From Paenibacillus sp. S150 (GTDB taxonomy: Bacteria; Bacillota; Bacilli; Paenibacillales; Paenibacillaceae), in contig NZ_JACBYI010000024.1 in assembly GCF_019352175.1 (NCBI RefSeq), positions 1 through 64,000 on the forward strand: 64,000 nucleotides of DNA. The letters run 5' to 3'. How positions within the stretch are numbered: position 1 is the stretch's first letter; the number at the start of each line of letters is the position of its first letter. Both the position numbers and the translations under genes were made by a program. The notes under the pieces were generated by a model. That model saw only the letters and a list, made by a program, of their open reading frames with translations. It had not been told where the DNA came from and searched no databases. Positions 36,402 through 45,409 of this stretch are shown here, piece by piece.

Positions 36402-37409
36402 TTAAACTGCCTGCTGCGGGGCCAGCTCTACAGCGGAGCGGATCGCCTCCAGCATGCTTCTTTCATCCGCAATGCCCTTTCCGGCAATATCAAAAGCCGT
36501 CCCGTGATCAACGGAGGTACGGATGATGCCGCCCTTCAGGCCAACGGTAATATTGACGCCGTCCTCAATGCCCAGCACCTTGATCGGCGTATGCCCCTGG
36601 TCGTGGTAGCAGGCGACGACGATATCAAAGTCTCCCCGCATGGCCCTGTAAAAAAGGGTGTCCGCCGGAGCCGGACCATATACATCCATCCCTTCCGCCC
36701 GCGCTTTCTCTACGGCCGGAAGCAGCTTCTCTTCTTCCTCTCCGTTTCCGAACAAGCCGTTCTCCCCGGCATGGGGATTGATGCCGCACAGGGCGATGCG
36801 CGGATTCTCATTTCCCGCTGCCCGCAGCACCTGATCCGCGAGCTTCAGCACCTTGTACGTCCGCTCCGGCGTAATCATCTCCACTGCCTTGATTAGCCCG
36901 ACATGGGTTGTCAGGTGAATAACCTTGAGGCGGCCGGTGGACAGCATCATCGAGAAATCTTCCGTTTCCGTCAGCTTGGCCAAAATTTCGGTATGTCCGG
37001 GATAGAGATGACCTCCCTTGTGCAGCGCTTCCTTATTCAGCGGCGCGGTACAGATTGCCTGGACTTCACCGGCCTTAGCCAGCTCAACGGCCTTGGCAAT
37101 ATAATGGAACGCCGCATTTCCCGCCGCGGCGGACAATTGCCCGAAAGGCACAGCGTCCGGCAGAAGATCCAGGTTAATGCAATCAATGGTGCCTTGCCGG
37201 AAAAGCGCCTCCGCAACTCCCGATACCGGGTGGATTTCCGTTTCATCCCGGCCGGAGACGGCGGCGGCCCGCTTCAGTATTCCGGCATCACCGATGACAA
37301 CCGGCCGGCACACCTCGTAAACATCAGGGTGCGATAACGCCTTCACAATAACCTCAGGCCCGATACCGGCCGCGTCCCCCATAGTAATGGCAATAATTGG
37401 TTTCATCAT
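36402..37409 (-). CDS. PdxA-family 4-hydroxythreonine-4-phosphate-type dehydrogenase
   Basis: A 335-residue NAD-dependent PdxA/PdxA2 family enzyme. It has the N-terminal TMGDAAGIGPEVIVKAL, HLTTHVGL with a metal-binding His, GINPHAGENGLFG and the final metal site ACYHDQGHTPIK. Next to a DUF1537 kinase it is likely a PdxA2-type enzyme that oxidatively decarboxylates a phosphorylated C4 sugar acid (known for D-threonate and D-erythronate 4-phosphate). The ATG overlaps the kinase stop by 4 bases (ATGA). Confidence 0.9.
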   Translation of the reverse strand: MMKPIIAITMGDAAGIGPEVIVKALSHPDVYEVCRPVVIGDAGILKRAAAVSGRDETEIHPVSGVAEALFRQGTIDCINLDLLPDAVPFGQLSAAAGNAAFHYIAKAVELAKAGEVQAICTAPLNKEALHKGGHLYPGHTEILAKLTETEDFSMMLSTGRLKVIHLTTHVGLIKAVEMITPERTYKVLKLADQVLRAAGNENPRIALCGINPHAGENGLFGNGEEEEKLLPAVEKARAEGMDVYGPAPADTLFYRAMRGDFDIVVACYHDQGHTPIKVLGIEDGVNITVGLKGGIIRTSVDHGTAFDIAGKGIADERSMLEAIRSAVELAPQQAV

Positions 37410-38764
37410 ATCACACCTTTCTGCAGAGCCTTCACGGAGCGGACCAGTACCTGATCGCTGCCGAAAGCCCCCGCTTTCGTAATAATATATCTGCCGGATT
37501 CGCCCGGCGTCCGCCCGAGCGGGACTCCATTCTCCACCTCATCTATGAGCATGATCTCCACATCGCTTAAATGGCGGCAGACCTGCTTCGCGGTATCGCC
37601 TCCGGTCAGCACCATATGGCGGATTCCGCATTCGGCGATAATATCAGCAGCCACCCGGCCAAGCGCCGCGCTTATGCGCTCGCCCACTTCCGTAGCACTC
37701 AGGCCGCCGGCGCGCCCAAGCTCGCGGGCCTGTTCGACCTCATCCGGATTGCCGGACGTATAGAGCGCCACATGCTTCCCCTCCCGGGAGATGATGCCGA
37801 TTGCAAGCTCACGGACCCGGTTCAATTCCATACCGCATGAGCTTGGGAAGAGAAGCTTATCCGATTCAACGGCGATAGCAGAGACACTGTCCTCTTTCAC
37901 CAGTTCGGTTAGCTGGCGGCGCGACCACGGGTTGACGCTGCCGACGACAATAAGTACGGAATTCGGATCGCAATACGCGACATTTTTGCAGGATGCCTGT
38001 TTCTCGCCTGACTTATTCAGTTCAACACCCTCTTGCTTCGAGGCTTCTCTGAGGCTGCGGAGAATTTGCGCCGTCAGGGCGCCAGCCAAGCCCGCTGACC
38101 CGGCCCATACAACTTTCGGACGCCCCGGTCCTCCGGGAAATAAAGAAGCGATCAAGTCCAGATCCTCTTCCCGTTCCGCGTCGAATACAAGATAGGGAAT
38201 GCCTGCCTGACGGTACCCGGCAATCAGTTCATCAAGCGCAGCCCGCTCTCCTCTCAGCCGTTCGAGCGAAATAAGGGCTGCAGGATAACGGCTTTGCCGC
38301 TCAAGAATGGCAGAGAAGGCCGACTCCGTTGCCGGATGCTTGGGATCACAGGCCATCTCCGTCTCGTGCAGCGGCATCCCGTTCACATACACAATTCCGT
38401 CCGTCAGCGTGCGCCCGACCCTTGGAAAAGAAGGGGCGATGACGATAAAATCAGGCTGCAGCGTCTCATAGACGGCGTCCAGCTCACTGCCGATATTTCC
38501 GCGCAGCGTGGAATCAAATTTTTTGTAGATGACAGGAGAGGAAGCTTCTCCGCCGCGCCCCAGAAACAGACATACATCCCTGACTTTCTGATAAGCCTCC
38601 AGGGGAGGAAGAGAGCGGCTGTCGGTATCAAACACAACGGCCTCCTGTTTTCCGCCGCCCGTCTTCAGCTCAAGCAGTACAGAAGTGGCCAAGCCCTGAC
38701 GGGCCATTTGCACCCCCGTATCGTTCGCTCCGGTCAAGTCATCCGCGATGACGGCGATGTTCAT
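37406..38764 (-). CDS. four-carbon acid sugar kinase (DUF1537/OtnK/DtnK family)
   Basis: A 452-residue kinase. The N-terminal domain begins IAVIADDLTGANDTGVQMA with the family's DDLTG motif, then YKKFDSTLRGNIGSEL and IAPSFPRVGRT. The C-terminal nucleotide-binding domain has VGSVNPWSRRQL, MVLTGGDTAKQVCR and IITKAGAFGSDQVL. Characterised members phosphorylate D-threonate, D-erythronate or related acids. ATG 38764 follows GGAGGGGG. It is translationally coupled to the PdxA-like gene, the same pair as in known C4 acid sugar operons. Confidence 0.92.
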   Translation of the reverse strand: MNIAVIADDLTGANDTGVQMARQGLATSVLLELKTGGGKQEAVVFDTDSRSLPPLEAYQKVRDVCLFLGRGGEASSPVIYKKFDSTLRGNIGSELDAVYETLQPDFIVIAPSFPRVGRTLTDGIVYVNGMPLHETEMACDPKHPATESAFSAILERQSRYPAALISLERLRGERAALDELIAGYRQAGIPYLVFDAEREEDLDLIASLFPGGPGRPKVVWAGSAGLAGALTAQILRSLREASKQEGVELNKSGEKQASCKNVAYCDPNSVLIVVGSVNPWSRRQLTELVKEDSVSAIAVESDKLLFPSSCGMELNRVRELAIGIISREGKHVALYTSGNPDEVEQARELGRAGGLSATEVGERISAALGRVAADIIAECGIRHMVLTGGDTAKQVCRHLSDVEIMLIDEVENGVPLGRTPGESGRYIITKAGAFGSDQVLVRSVKALQKGVI

Positions 38765-38836
38765 TTCTAAACCCCCTCCATACAAACAGCAATCACATCA
38801 ATACGGCAGAACGCTGCTCCAGAAGCAGCCGCCATG

Positions 38837-40588
38837 TCAGTCTTCTTTTAATTTGCGCCACAGAGTCGTGCGGTTGATGCCAAGCCGCTTGGCGGCCAGC
38901 GACTGGTTCATATCCTCCTGCTCCAGCACGGTCCGGATGATATCCCGCTCAATGTCCTCCAGCGGCTGACGCAGGTTCAGTCCTTCCCTGCCGGACACCG
39001 GGGCTAATCCGCTGCGGGCTTTCCGGCTTCCTTCCTCCAGCATCGCCAGCGCTTCCCGTTCAATGAACGGCCCCGCGGCCGCCGATACAAAGAGCTCCAT
39101 TACCGTGCGCAGTTCGGTAAAATTACCTTGCCACGGATGCGCGAGCAGTGTCTCCATCACTTCCCCCCGGATACCGGCAATCTGCTTGCCCAGCCGTTCG
39201 TTCGTCCAGATCAGGCAGGCGCGGATGCTGCGCTCCAGCCATGGCGTATCCCGCAGGGCCGGAAGCGAGGTTCTCCGGTTCTGAAAGCTGCGCAGCAGCT
39301 TTCCGGCCAGCCGTTCCTCTACAGCGAGCACCTCCGGGTCCCTGTCAAACAGGAACACCGTCTTCATCTTGCGCTTGATAATGAATTCAGCCAGCTCTCT
39401 CTGTTGCTTGGCAGACAGCATTTCCGCCCCTTCTATGGCGGTGACGCGCCCGCCGCCGTACAGCATCAGCTCCATCATGGCCTTCAGCACCTCTTCCGGC
39501 GATCTGCGGATATTGAGGTACAGGATGCCGTCCCTTGATTCGGAGAGGGCGGCGTTGATGACGTAACGCTTGCGCCCGCTGCCTTTTTCGCCGTATACGG
39601 CTGCGGGATAAACCTGAAATTCCGTCTCCAGCCCGCCTTCTTCCTGATAGGAGAAAAAAGGGGCATCCGCCAGAAGGTAGCTGGCCGCAAGACCGCTGTG
39701 CTCCGGCTCTTCCTCCGATGCGAGCAGCATATACAGCCGGCGTTCATCCGCGGCAGGCAGCAATTGCGCCCGCAGGTACAAACCCTGCTCAGGCTCATAA
39801 ACGGCTGTCGCGCGGTCAAAATCTGCCCCCCGGCTGACATCCCTGAGCATTTCGCGCAGACCGGGGTACATGGTATACAGCGTATCTGCCGTTTCAGGAA
39901 GCCTCAGCAGATGCTTGAACGAGGGGTTGGCGAACTCCAGCTTGCCGCCTTGGTCCGCTGCCGCATATCCACCCTGCAGCTTGCCCAGCATCGCCTCGTA
40001 CATTTCATTTTTTATCTTCAGCTTCTCGGCCGATTTATAGAGCTGCCCGGCCCGCGAGAACGCTTCCATTAAAGATTCTTTGCCAGAGGTGATTAACACG
40101 CCCTGCAGACCGCTCTCTGCCGCCATTTTGACCGTGATGCTGTCGCCAATGACAACCTGGATGCCTCTCGCCTTGGCGTTTGCAAGGGCAGCCCCGACTT
40201 CCTGCTCCTGATGGATAACCGTGTATGAAATATCGACCTCCATCAAGCTGGACACGGACATAAAGCCTTCGATGATATTGGGAAATCCGATCATTTCACA
40301 TTTGGCGTTGTATCCTTTTACCAGTGTCAGGATCCGCAATATGTCGAATCCGGAAACGGGAATTTCTACAACCGGCAGGTAGGAATGCTTTTGCAGCAGC
40401 TTTGCCGTCCCGCCTCTGCTGATAATGACATCGTAGCCTTCCGTGTGAATGCGGCCGATCAGCGGCAGCACCCTCGACAGATCTCCGTGCTCCACTACAA
40501 TTTCAAACTCCTGCAGCTCATTTTGCAAGCTTAGCGTTAATTCGGATAACCCCGGGTAAGGAGCAATGACGATTGTTTTAATTTTCAT
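38837..40588 (-). CDS. PrpR_N-type transcriptional regulator with degenerate AAA+ domain
   Basis: A protein of about 583 residues. Residues 1-190 match a PrpR_N sensor (EIVVEHGDLSRVLPLIGRIH, DVIISRGGTAKLL), followed by a PAS-like region, a shortened AAA+-like region and a C-terminal Fis-type helix-turn-helix (NQSLAAKRLGINRTTLWRKL). A Walker A-like GEKGSGRK is present, but no GAFTGA loop, which sigma-54 activators need. It may therefore act without sigma-54. It lies between the alcohol dehydrogenase and kinase genes and is the obvious local regulator. ATG 40588 is preferred (AAGGAT upstream) to ATG 40600, which nearly touches that site. Confidence 0.8.
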   Translation of the reverse strand: MKIKTIVIAPYPGLSELTLSLQNELQEFEIVVEHGDLSRVLPLIGRIHTEGYDVIISRGGTAKLLQKHSYLPVVEIPVSGFDILRILTLVKGYNAKCEMIGFPNIIEGFMSVSSLMEVDISYTVIHQEQEVGAALANAKARGIQVVIGDSITVKMAAESGLQGVLITSGKESLMEAFSRAGQLYKSAEKLKIKNEMYEAMLGKLQGGYAAADQGGKLEFANPSFKHLLRLPETADTLYTMYPGLREMLRDVSRGADFDRATAVYEPEQGLYLRAQLLPAADERRLYMLLASEEEPEHSGLAASYLLADAPFFSYQEEGGLETEFQVYPAAVYGEKGSGRKRYVINAALSESRDGILYLNIRRSPEEVLKAMMELMLYGGGRVTAIEGAEMLSAKQQRELAEFIIKRKMKTVFLFDRDPEVLAVEERLAGKLLRSFQNRRTSLPALRDTPWLERSIRACLIWTNERLGKQIAGIRGEVMETLLAHPWQGNFTELRTVMELFVSAAAGPFIEREALAMLEEGSRKARSGLAPVSGREGLNLRQPLEDIERDIIRTVLEQEDMNQSLAAKRLGINRTTLWRKLKED

Positions 40589-40668
40589 GCAACTATTCAT
40601 CCTTGTTTTTTAATGCCATTATAACCCGGCCGTTGCCCTTTAGGCAGTATTAAACAGTTCCCCGGTCC

Positions 40669-41826
40669 TTAGTGAAACAGCTTGCCGTATACCGCCCCGA
40701 TATCCTCCAGCGTCATTGCCTTCGGATTGTTGCCCATCAGCCGGGTAACCTGCGAAGCCGCAAGCGAAAGCTCGGGAATATCCTCGCGCGCAGCTCCGAA
40801 GAGCGCCAAATCCTGCGGAATGCCCATCTCCTGCGTCCACAGCCGGATCTGCTCAATCACCTGTTCTGCATCGCGCTGTTTTCCCGCTCCCGTCTGAAGT
40901 CCCATCGCTCCGGCAACGAGGGCCAGCCGTTCCACAATAGCATCAAAATTAAACTCCATCACATGCGGCAAAAGCATGGAGTTGGCAACTCCGTGCGGTA
41001 CATGAAATTTCCCGCCGATCGGATAAGCCAAAGCATGCACAGCCGCCGTTCCGGCGCAGGTAAGTGCCATTCCGCCGTACATGGAACCGATCAGCATATC
41101 CTCCCGCGCTTTTCTGTCGTCTCCGTGGTGATAGGCCTGCAGTATGCTTGCAGAAATGTTGCGGATGGATTCAAGCGCGAACATGTCGCTGAACCGGTTA
41201 GCCTTATTGGAAATAAACGATTCCAGCGAGTGGGTATAGGCATCCATTCCCGTCGAGGCTGTAATATCACGAGGCAAACCAAGCGTCAGCAACGGGTCCA
41301 AAATGACAAGCGCGGGCAGCAGGTAGCGGCTGACAACGCCGATCTTCAGCTCTTCCTCCGGCAAAGTCACAATGGCGTTCGGCGTCACTTCCGAGCCTGT
41401 GCCCGAGGTGGTGGGGATCAGAACCGTCGGAATGCCCGGATTCGGAATCAGATCAGTCCCAAGCATTTCCCGGACAGAGAGGCTGTTGGTTTTCATGACA
41501 GACAGCAGCTTTACAACATCCAGCACACTGCCTCCGCCGATACCGATAATCGCATCGCAAGGAATTTCGGCTATTGCGCTATAGAGCTCTTCCAATTGGG
41601 CGATGGTCGGTTCAGGCTGAACATCGGTATTCCAGTGCACGGCGATACCGCCGCTCTTCAAGAGATTTGTAACTTTGTCCAGCGTGCCGCTGCTTTGAAG
41701 AAAGGGCTGGGATACAAGCAGCACCGATTCTAAAGACCCGAGCCTTTGCAGATGCTCCACAATCCGCTCTAAAGAGCCGCAGCCCGCGATAATGCTGCGA
41801 GCCGTTTGAAAGAAATACTGTTCCAT
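40669..41826 (-). CDS. iron-containing alcohol dehydrogenase
   Basis: A 385-residue Fe-ADH family enzyme. It has the NAD-binding GGGSVLDVVK, PTTSGTGSEVTPNA, and the metal ligands in GMDAYTHSLESF (Asp, His) and in HALAYPIGGKFHVPHGVANS (His, His). The family reduces aldehydes or oxidises alcohols and hydroxy acids. As the first gene of the locus it may process an alcohol or aldehyde intermediate of acid-sugar breakdown. GAGGGGAAG precedes ATG 41826. Confidence 0.9.
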   Translation of the reverse strand: MEQYFFQTARSIIAGCGSLERIVEHLQRLGSLESVLLVSQPFLQSSGTLDKVTNLLKSGGIAVHWNTDVQPEPTIAQLEELYSAIAEIPCDAIIGIGGGSVLDVVKLLSVMKTNSLSVREMLGTDLIPNPGIPTVLIPTTSGTGSEVTPNAIVTLPEEELKIGVVSRYLLPALVILDPLLTLGLPRDITASTGMDAYTHSLESFISNKANRFSDMFALESIRNISASILQAYHHGDDRKAREDMLIGSMYGGMALTCAGTAAVHALAYPIGGKFHVPHGVANSMLLPHVMEFNFDAIVERLALVAGAMGLQTGAGKQRDAEQVIEQIRLWTQEMGIPQDLALFGAAREDIPELSLAASQVTRLMGNNPKAMTLEDIGAVYGKLFH

Positions 41827-41871
41827 CTTATCTTCCCCTCTGGACGTCTTGATACATCAATTATCGCATTA

Positions 41872-41954
41872 AGTATAGCATAGTGTTGCTATATTACAAC
41901 GTTTAATTAGGTTTTGTTGAGGATAAACATGATAATGTTGCTTTATGCAACGTT
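41872..41954 (-). promoter_or_regulatory. promoter and two operator-like palindromes of the Fe-ADH operon
   Basis: On the minus strand TTGTAA (plus 41894-41899) and TATACT (plus 41872-41877), 16 bases apart, make a fair sigma-A promoter. A palindrome GTTG-N8-CAAC (41885-41900) overlaps its -35, and GTTGC-N5-GCAAC (41937-41951) lies upstream. The latter has the half-sites and spacing of the site at 35411-35425. Confidence 0.55.
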
Positions 41955-42325
41955 TATTATATAGAAACCGGACTGCCAAGGGCAATTGCAGGCCGGCTTC
42001 ATGAGGACTGCATTCTCTTGACGAGGCATCCAGGCCAAGGCGGAATGGTGCTTGCCGGGGGCTCTCTTGGCGATAGAGGATAAACTTCGTAATGAGGTGT
42101 TGAAACATACCGCACAGATAACGTACCCTCAAAAAATAAAAAATATTCTTATAGCCTGGACACCTTCGGGTGTGTGAAGGCTTTTTTGCAGTAAATGAGA
42201 GGTGCAGCAGGGAGTGATATACCGTATGTGTGATGAGAATAAAGATTTGCTTTGCTTATTCAACCTGAGTACTGTAGAATTAATAAGTGTAGACTGGAAA
42301 AAAATGGTAAGATGGGGGTGTGCGT
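41955..42325. other. intergenic region before the surface-protein gene
   Basis: Contains a terminator at 42153-42188 and the promoter region of the DUF3494 gene. No gene is supported, although short open frames exist. Confidence 0.45.
42153..42188 (+). terminator. terminator-like hairpin with TTCG loop
   Basis: ACACC-TTCG-GGTGT inner stem, AGCCT/AGGCT outer stem, then a T-run. No plus-strand gene precedes it, so it could be a remnant or a leader attenuator. Confidence 0.7.
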
Positions 42326-43822
42326 ATGAATCTAAAATATCTAAGACTAACTATCTTTTTGCTGGTATTCACATTATTATCTTCAAAGATTTTAATGCCG
42401 GTTTCAGCTGCGGCAATAGAAATGAATTTGGGTTCGGCGAGCACTTTTGGACTTCTCGCAAAGACGATGACAACAGTTGAAACTTCCGTTTCCGGAGATA
42501 CGGGAGCTATTACACAGACAGTAATTCCGCATATTACGAATGGGGACAATTATTTAGATGACAGTGTTTATCACGCCGCAGATATTGATTTGGGAAAGGC
42601 CATTATTTACGCAAATTCGCAGGTTCCTACTGTTAACGGAACGGCTGGAGCGGATCTGGGGGGAGAAATCCTGTTGCCGGGTGTATATAATTATCCGGGT
42701 GCAGTTAATATTAGTGCCGATGTAACACTTAGCGGTGATGATATTTTTATCTTCCAAATTGCAGGAACATTGGACACAACAGCCGGTACGAAGATTTTAT
42801 TAACAAACGGGGCACAGGCCTGCAATATTTATTGGGTAGCAAGCGGGGCCGCGACACTCGCGGCTAATACGGAGTTCAATGGTAATTTAATGAGTCAATC
42901 TTCAGCAACGACTGTTGGTATTAATACAATTATAAACGGTAGAATTCTGTCACAAGATGCAGTTACATTCACTGGCCCAGGCCCGTCGGTCATTACTGTT
43001 CCAACTTGTGTACAGGAACCGGCGGTAGAACCGCCAGTACAACCGCCAGTAGAAACTGAAACCCCAACTGAAGCGCCCGTACCGGCCACGGCAACGCCCG
43101 TAGCTGCCACGGCAACGCCAATACCAGCAACGGCAACGCCCGTAGCTGTTACGGCAACGCCAATACCGGCAACGGCAACGCCCGTAGCTGTTACGGCAAC
43201 GCCAATACCGGCAACGGCAACGCCCGTAGCTGTTACGGCAACGCCAATACCAGCAGCGGCAACGCCCGTAGCTGTTACGGCAACGCCCGTACCGGCCACG
43301 GCAACGCCAGTAGCTGCCACGGCAACGCCAGTAGCTGCCACGGCAACGCCAATACCAGCAACGGCAACGCCCGTACCCACAGCAACACCTTTCAATACGC
43401 CTGCTGCTACATCTCCTGCTGGATTGCCTGCAGAGCCTATATTAATTGGTGAGACGGAATTGGTTAAAGTAGTTTTGCTTCCGAACGGAGATATATTAAT
43501 TGACGCAAAGCTTCCTGATAATGAAGAAGAAACAGGAGTGTGGAATTTCGATCTGGGGGGAAAGATATACACGGTAGAAGGAAATGAAAGTGTCAAATAT
43601 ACGGTTGTTAAAGCACCGGTAGGAACTTATAATATCCTGGTGAAATTCACTTCCCAAAATGGAGCGGCGTTTAGTTTTGATGCGGTTCCTGTAAATGTCC
43701 CTACAGTCACCGGAGGTCAGCTTCCGACTACTGCGACGCCCTGGTACAACTTGCTTCTTGCCGGATCTGTATTAACAATAACTGGAGGAGTAGTATTATG
43801 GAGGAGAAAGCTTCGTGAATAA
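42326..43822 (+). CDS. DUF3494 (ice-binding-like) cell-wall surface protein with LPTTA sorting signal
   Basis: About 498 residues. It has a signal peptide, then a roughly 200-residue DUF3494 beta-solenoid domain (MNLGSASTFGLLAKTMTTVE, GGEILLPGVYNYPGAVNISA, TEFNGNLMSQSSATTVGINT), a Pro/Thr/Ala repeat stalk, a second small domain and a C-terminal sorting signal: LPTTATP, a hydrophobic segment and WRRKLRE. DUF3494 domains bind ice in some cold-adapted microbes but also occur in ordinary surface proteins, so ice binding is not assumed. GGGGGTG precedes ATG 42326. The stop overlaps the sortase start. Confidence 0.87.
   Translation: MNLKYLRLTIFLLVFTLLSSKILMPVSAAAIEMNLGSASTFGLLAKTMTTVETSVSGDTGAITQTVIPHITNGDNYLDDSVYHAADIDLGKAIIYANSQVPTVNGTAGADLGGEILLPGVYNYPGAVNISADVTLSGDDIFIFQIAGTLDTTAGTKILLTNGAQACNIYWVASGAATLAANTEFNGNLMSQSSATTVGINTIINGRILSQDAVTFTGPGPSVITVPTCVQEPAVEPPVQPPVETETPTEAPVPATATPVAATATPIPATATPVAVTATPIPATATPVAVTATPIPATATPVAVTATPIPAAATPVAVTATPVPATATPVAATATPVAATATPIPATATPVPTATPFNTPAATSPAGLPAEPILIGETELVKVVLLPNGDILIDAKLPDNEEETGVWNFDLGGKIYTVEGNESVKYTVVKAPVGTYNILVKFTSQNGAAFSFDAVPVNVPTVTGGQLPTTATPWYNLLLAGSVLTITGGVVLWRRKLRE
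43078..43385 (+). repeat. 18-bp coding tandem repeat (Thr-Pro stalk)
   Basis: About 17 imperfect copies of an 18-bp unit coding six residues of the ATATPV/ATATPI type, alternating PVAVT and PIPAT versions. Such stretches vary in copy number between strains by slippage and form an extended wall-spanning stalk. Confidence 0.9.
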
Positions 43823-44507
43823 TCGGGATCCTAAGCCTAAAGTAAAAGCTGGAAAACGGATTTACATTATCTCCCTGGGATCGTTGATTCTGGGGGTCTT
43901 TTTTATCTGTTGGGCCTTGATTCATATTCAGGCGCAGGCTGTTCCCGCTGTTTATAATGGGGATAATGACTTACCCCCAATTCAGGTTGATCAGCAAAAG
44001 GGAGTAAAGGGCAGCACCGTCGTTCCCGTAGAAGCAGGCGGTTCCATCAGCACACCGCAGCATGATGATATCCTTTACCCCATAAGGCCGTTGGAAGGCG
44101 ATGTTATCGGAAAGCTGTCAATTCCGGCATTGCAGCAAATATTGCCTATCATCCATGGGACAGACGAGGATGAGCTGGAACAAGGAATTGGACACTTTTC
44201 CCAAAGTGTGCTGCCGGGAGAGAATAACAATTCGGTTCTATCCGGACATCGTGACACCGTGTTTGCCAAATTAGGGGAGCTGGAAATAGGAAATAAGCTT
44301 GTCGTTGAGACATCGGCCGGTACTTTCACCTATAAAATAAGCGCTATACGAATTGTTCATAAAGACGATAAAACGATTATTGTTCCTACAGACCACGCTG
44401 TCCTAACCGTAATTACCTGCTATCCCTTTCGCTTTATCGGTGCGGCTCCCGACCGTTATATTCTCATAGCAGACCTGATCGACAAAGTCCGCTCCCCCCA
44501 AACATGA
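43815..44507 (+). CDS. sortase, class D-like
   Basis: A 230-residue sortase with one N-terminal membrane anchor (IYIISLGSLILGVFFICWAL). Catalytic residues are His in SVLSGHRDTVF, Cys in TVITCYPF and Arg in PDRYILIA. The sequence pattern fits class D, whose members often use LPxTA-type signals; the neighbour carries LPTTA. The start is GTG 43815 with GGAGGAG upstream, overlapping the surface protein gene by 8 bases, so the two are coupled. The sortase should attach that protein to the cell wall. Confidence 0.9.
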   Translation: MNNRDPKPKVKAGKRIYIISLGSLILGVFFICWALIHIQAQAVPAVYNGDNDLPPIQVDQQKGVKGSTVVPVEAGGSISTPQHDDILYPIRPLEGDVIGKLSIPALQQILPIIHGTDEDELEQGIGHFSQSVLPGENNNSVLSGHRDTVFAKLGELEIGNKLVVETSAGTFTYKISAIRIVHKDDKTIIVPTDHAVLTVITCYPFRFIGAAPDRYILIADLIDKVRSPQT

Positions 44508-44521
44508 AGATCTTCCAACCT

Positions 44522-44557
44522 ATCCTTTGACATCCCGGTGCCAGAGGATTTTTTTTG
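44522..44557 (+). terminator. probable terminator of the sortase operon
   Basis: ATCCT (44522-44526) and AGGAT (44545-44549) arms followed by a run of eight T residues, 15 bases after the stop. The stem is weak but the T-run is good. Confidence 0.55.
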
Positions 44558-44593
44558 AAGCTGTAATGAATTATCGATTGCTGAGCTTCAGGT

Positions 44594-45148
44594 TCAACTG
44601 AGGGACCGGTCTGCCTTGGTCATCAACGCAACTGTCCGGGCAATGGATTCTCTCAGAACGTCCGGGTCCTTCGCGGCTTCCGGATCATGCGAAGGGCCGA
44701 AAGGATTCTTCTCCGTCCAGGCGGTGGCGAGCGTCATGATGGACGTATGTATCACACCCCGTTCAAGGCGGTTAACAGTCTTGTGTTCGAGATTGGACCA
44801 CATCAGCAGCCGCATTAAATGGGGATGCGCCATGGCGAAATCAAACACCCTGACCGCTTAGCCCGGAAGGTCGTCAGGAGTGAAGGGAATGGCATCGAAC
44901 GCGCGGTCAAGATATTTTTGCAGCACCGTGGTCAAGAGCGTCTCTTTATTTTCAAAATAAACATAGATCAAGTTTTTATTGAACCCCGCAGTTTTGGCGG
45001 TGCGCTCGACCCGCGTGCCGGCAATGCCGAAGCTGCCGAGGCATTCCTGGCAGTCCAAAGGAGCCTGTTGAGGGTGGGCAGTTAAGGAGCTTATCCAGGG
45101 GTTGTAATATGGCAACGATATTAAAAATGATCCGGCAATAATACTCAA
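44594..45148 (-). pseudogene. TetR-family regulator with in-frame stop
   Basis: The N-terminal part holds a TetR helix-turn-helix (FGIAGTRVERTAKTAGFNKN, LIYVYFENKETLL), although residues before it look degraded. After FTPDDLPG there is an in-frame TAA near 44860, and the same frame goes on as VFDFAMAHPHLMRLLMWSNL to 44594. The reading frame is otherwise intact, so a single nonsense mutation split it. The split and poor N-terminus make it a pseudogene. Confidence 0.8.
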
Positions 45149-45191
45149 AGGGCGGAAGGGGTTCGCGGACAGCGAACACTCTTCCGCCCTT
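45148..45191. repeat. nested inverted repeat
   Basis: Outer 11-bp arms AAGGGCGGAAG / CTTCCGCCCTT and inner 6-bp arms GTTCGC / GCGAAC. No T-run; it could be an old terminator. Confidence 0.7.
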
Positions 45192-45409
45192 CGTGCGTTG
45201 AACAGGACAATGCGTCAAACGATAGATGATTGCCTATGCCTCTGTCACGGGGGCGGGTGGGATAAGCCAGGATTATAGCTTACATAACGGAGCGGTATTT
45301 GTTCCTGAAAGGATTGAAGTGTTAAATTCTTATTACAAGGAAGGTTTCTTGACAAGAGATGTACCGCCGATCCTTCATCGTTAAAAAAAGTACCCCAGAG
45401 GAGGACATC
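45192..45409. other. upstream region of the M81 peptidase gene
   Basis: Should contain the promoter of the M81 gene. GAGGAGG at 45399 is its ribosome binding site. No gene is seen. Confidence 0.4.

Noticed and set aside
42895-43596. 233-codon minus-strand frame rich in Val/Ala/Gly
   Set aside because: It is the antisense shadow of the Thr-Pro repeat of the surface protein.
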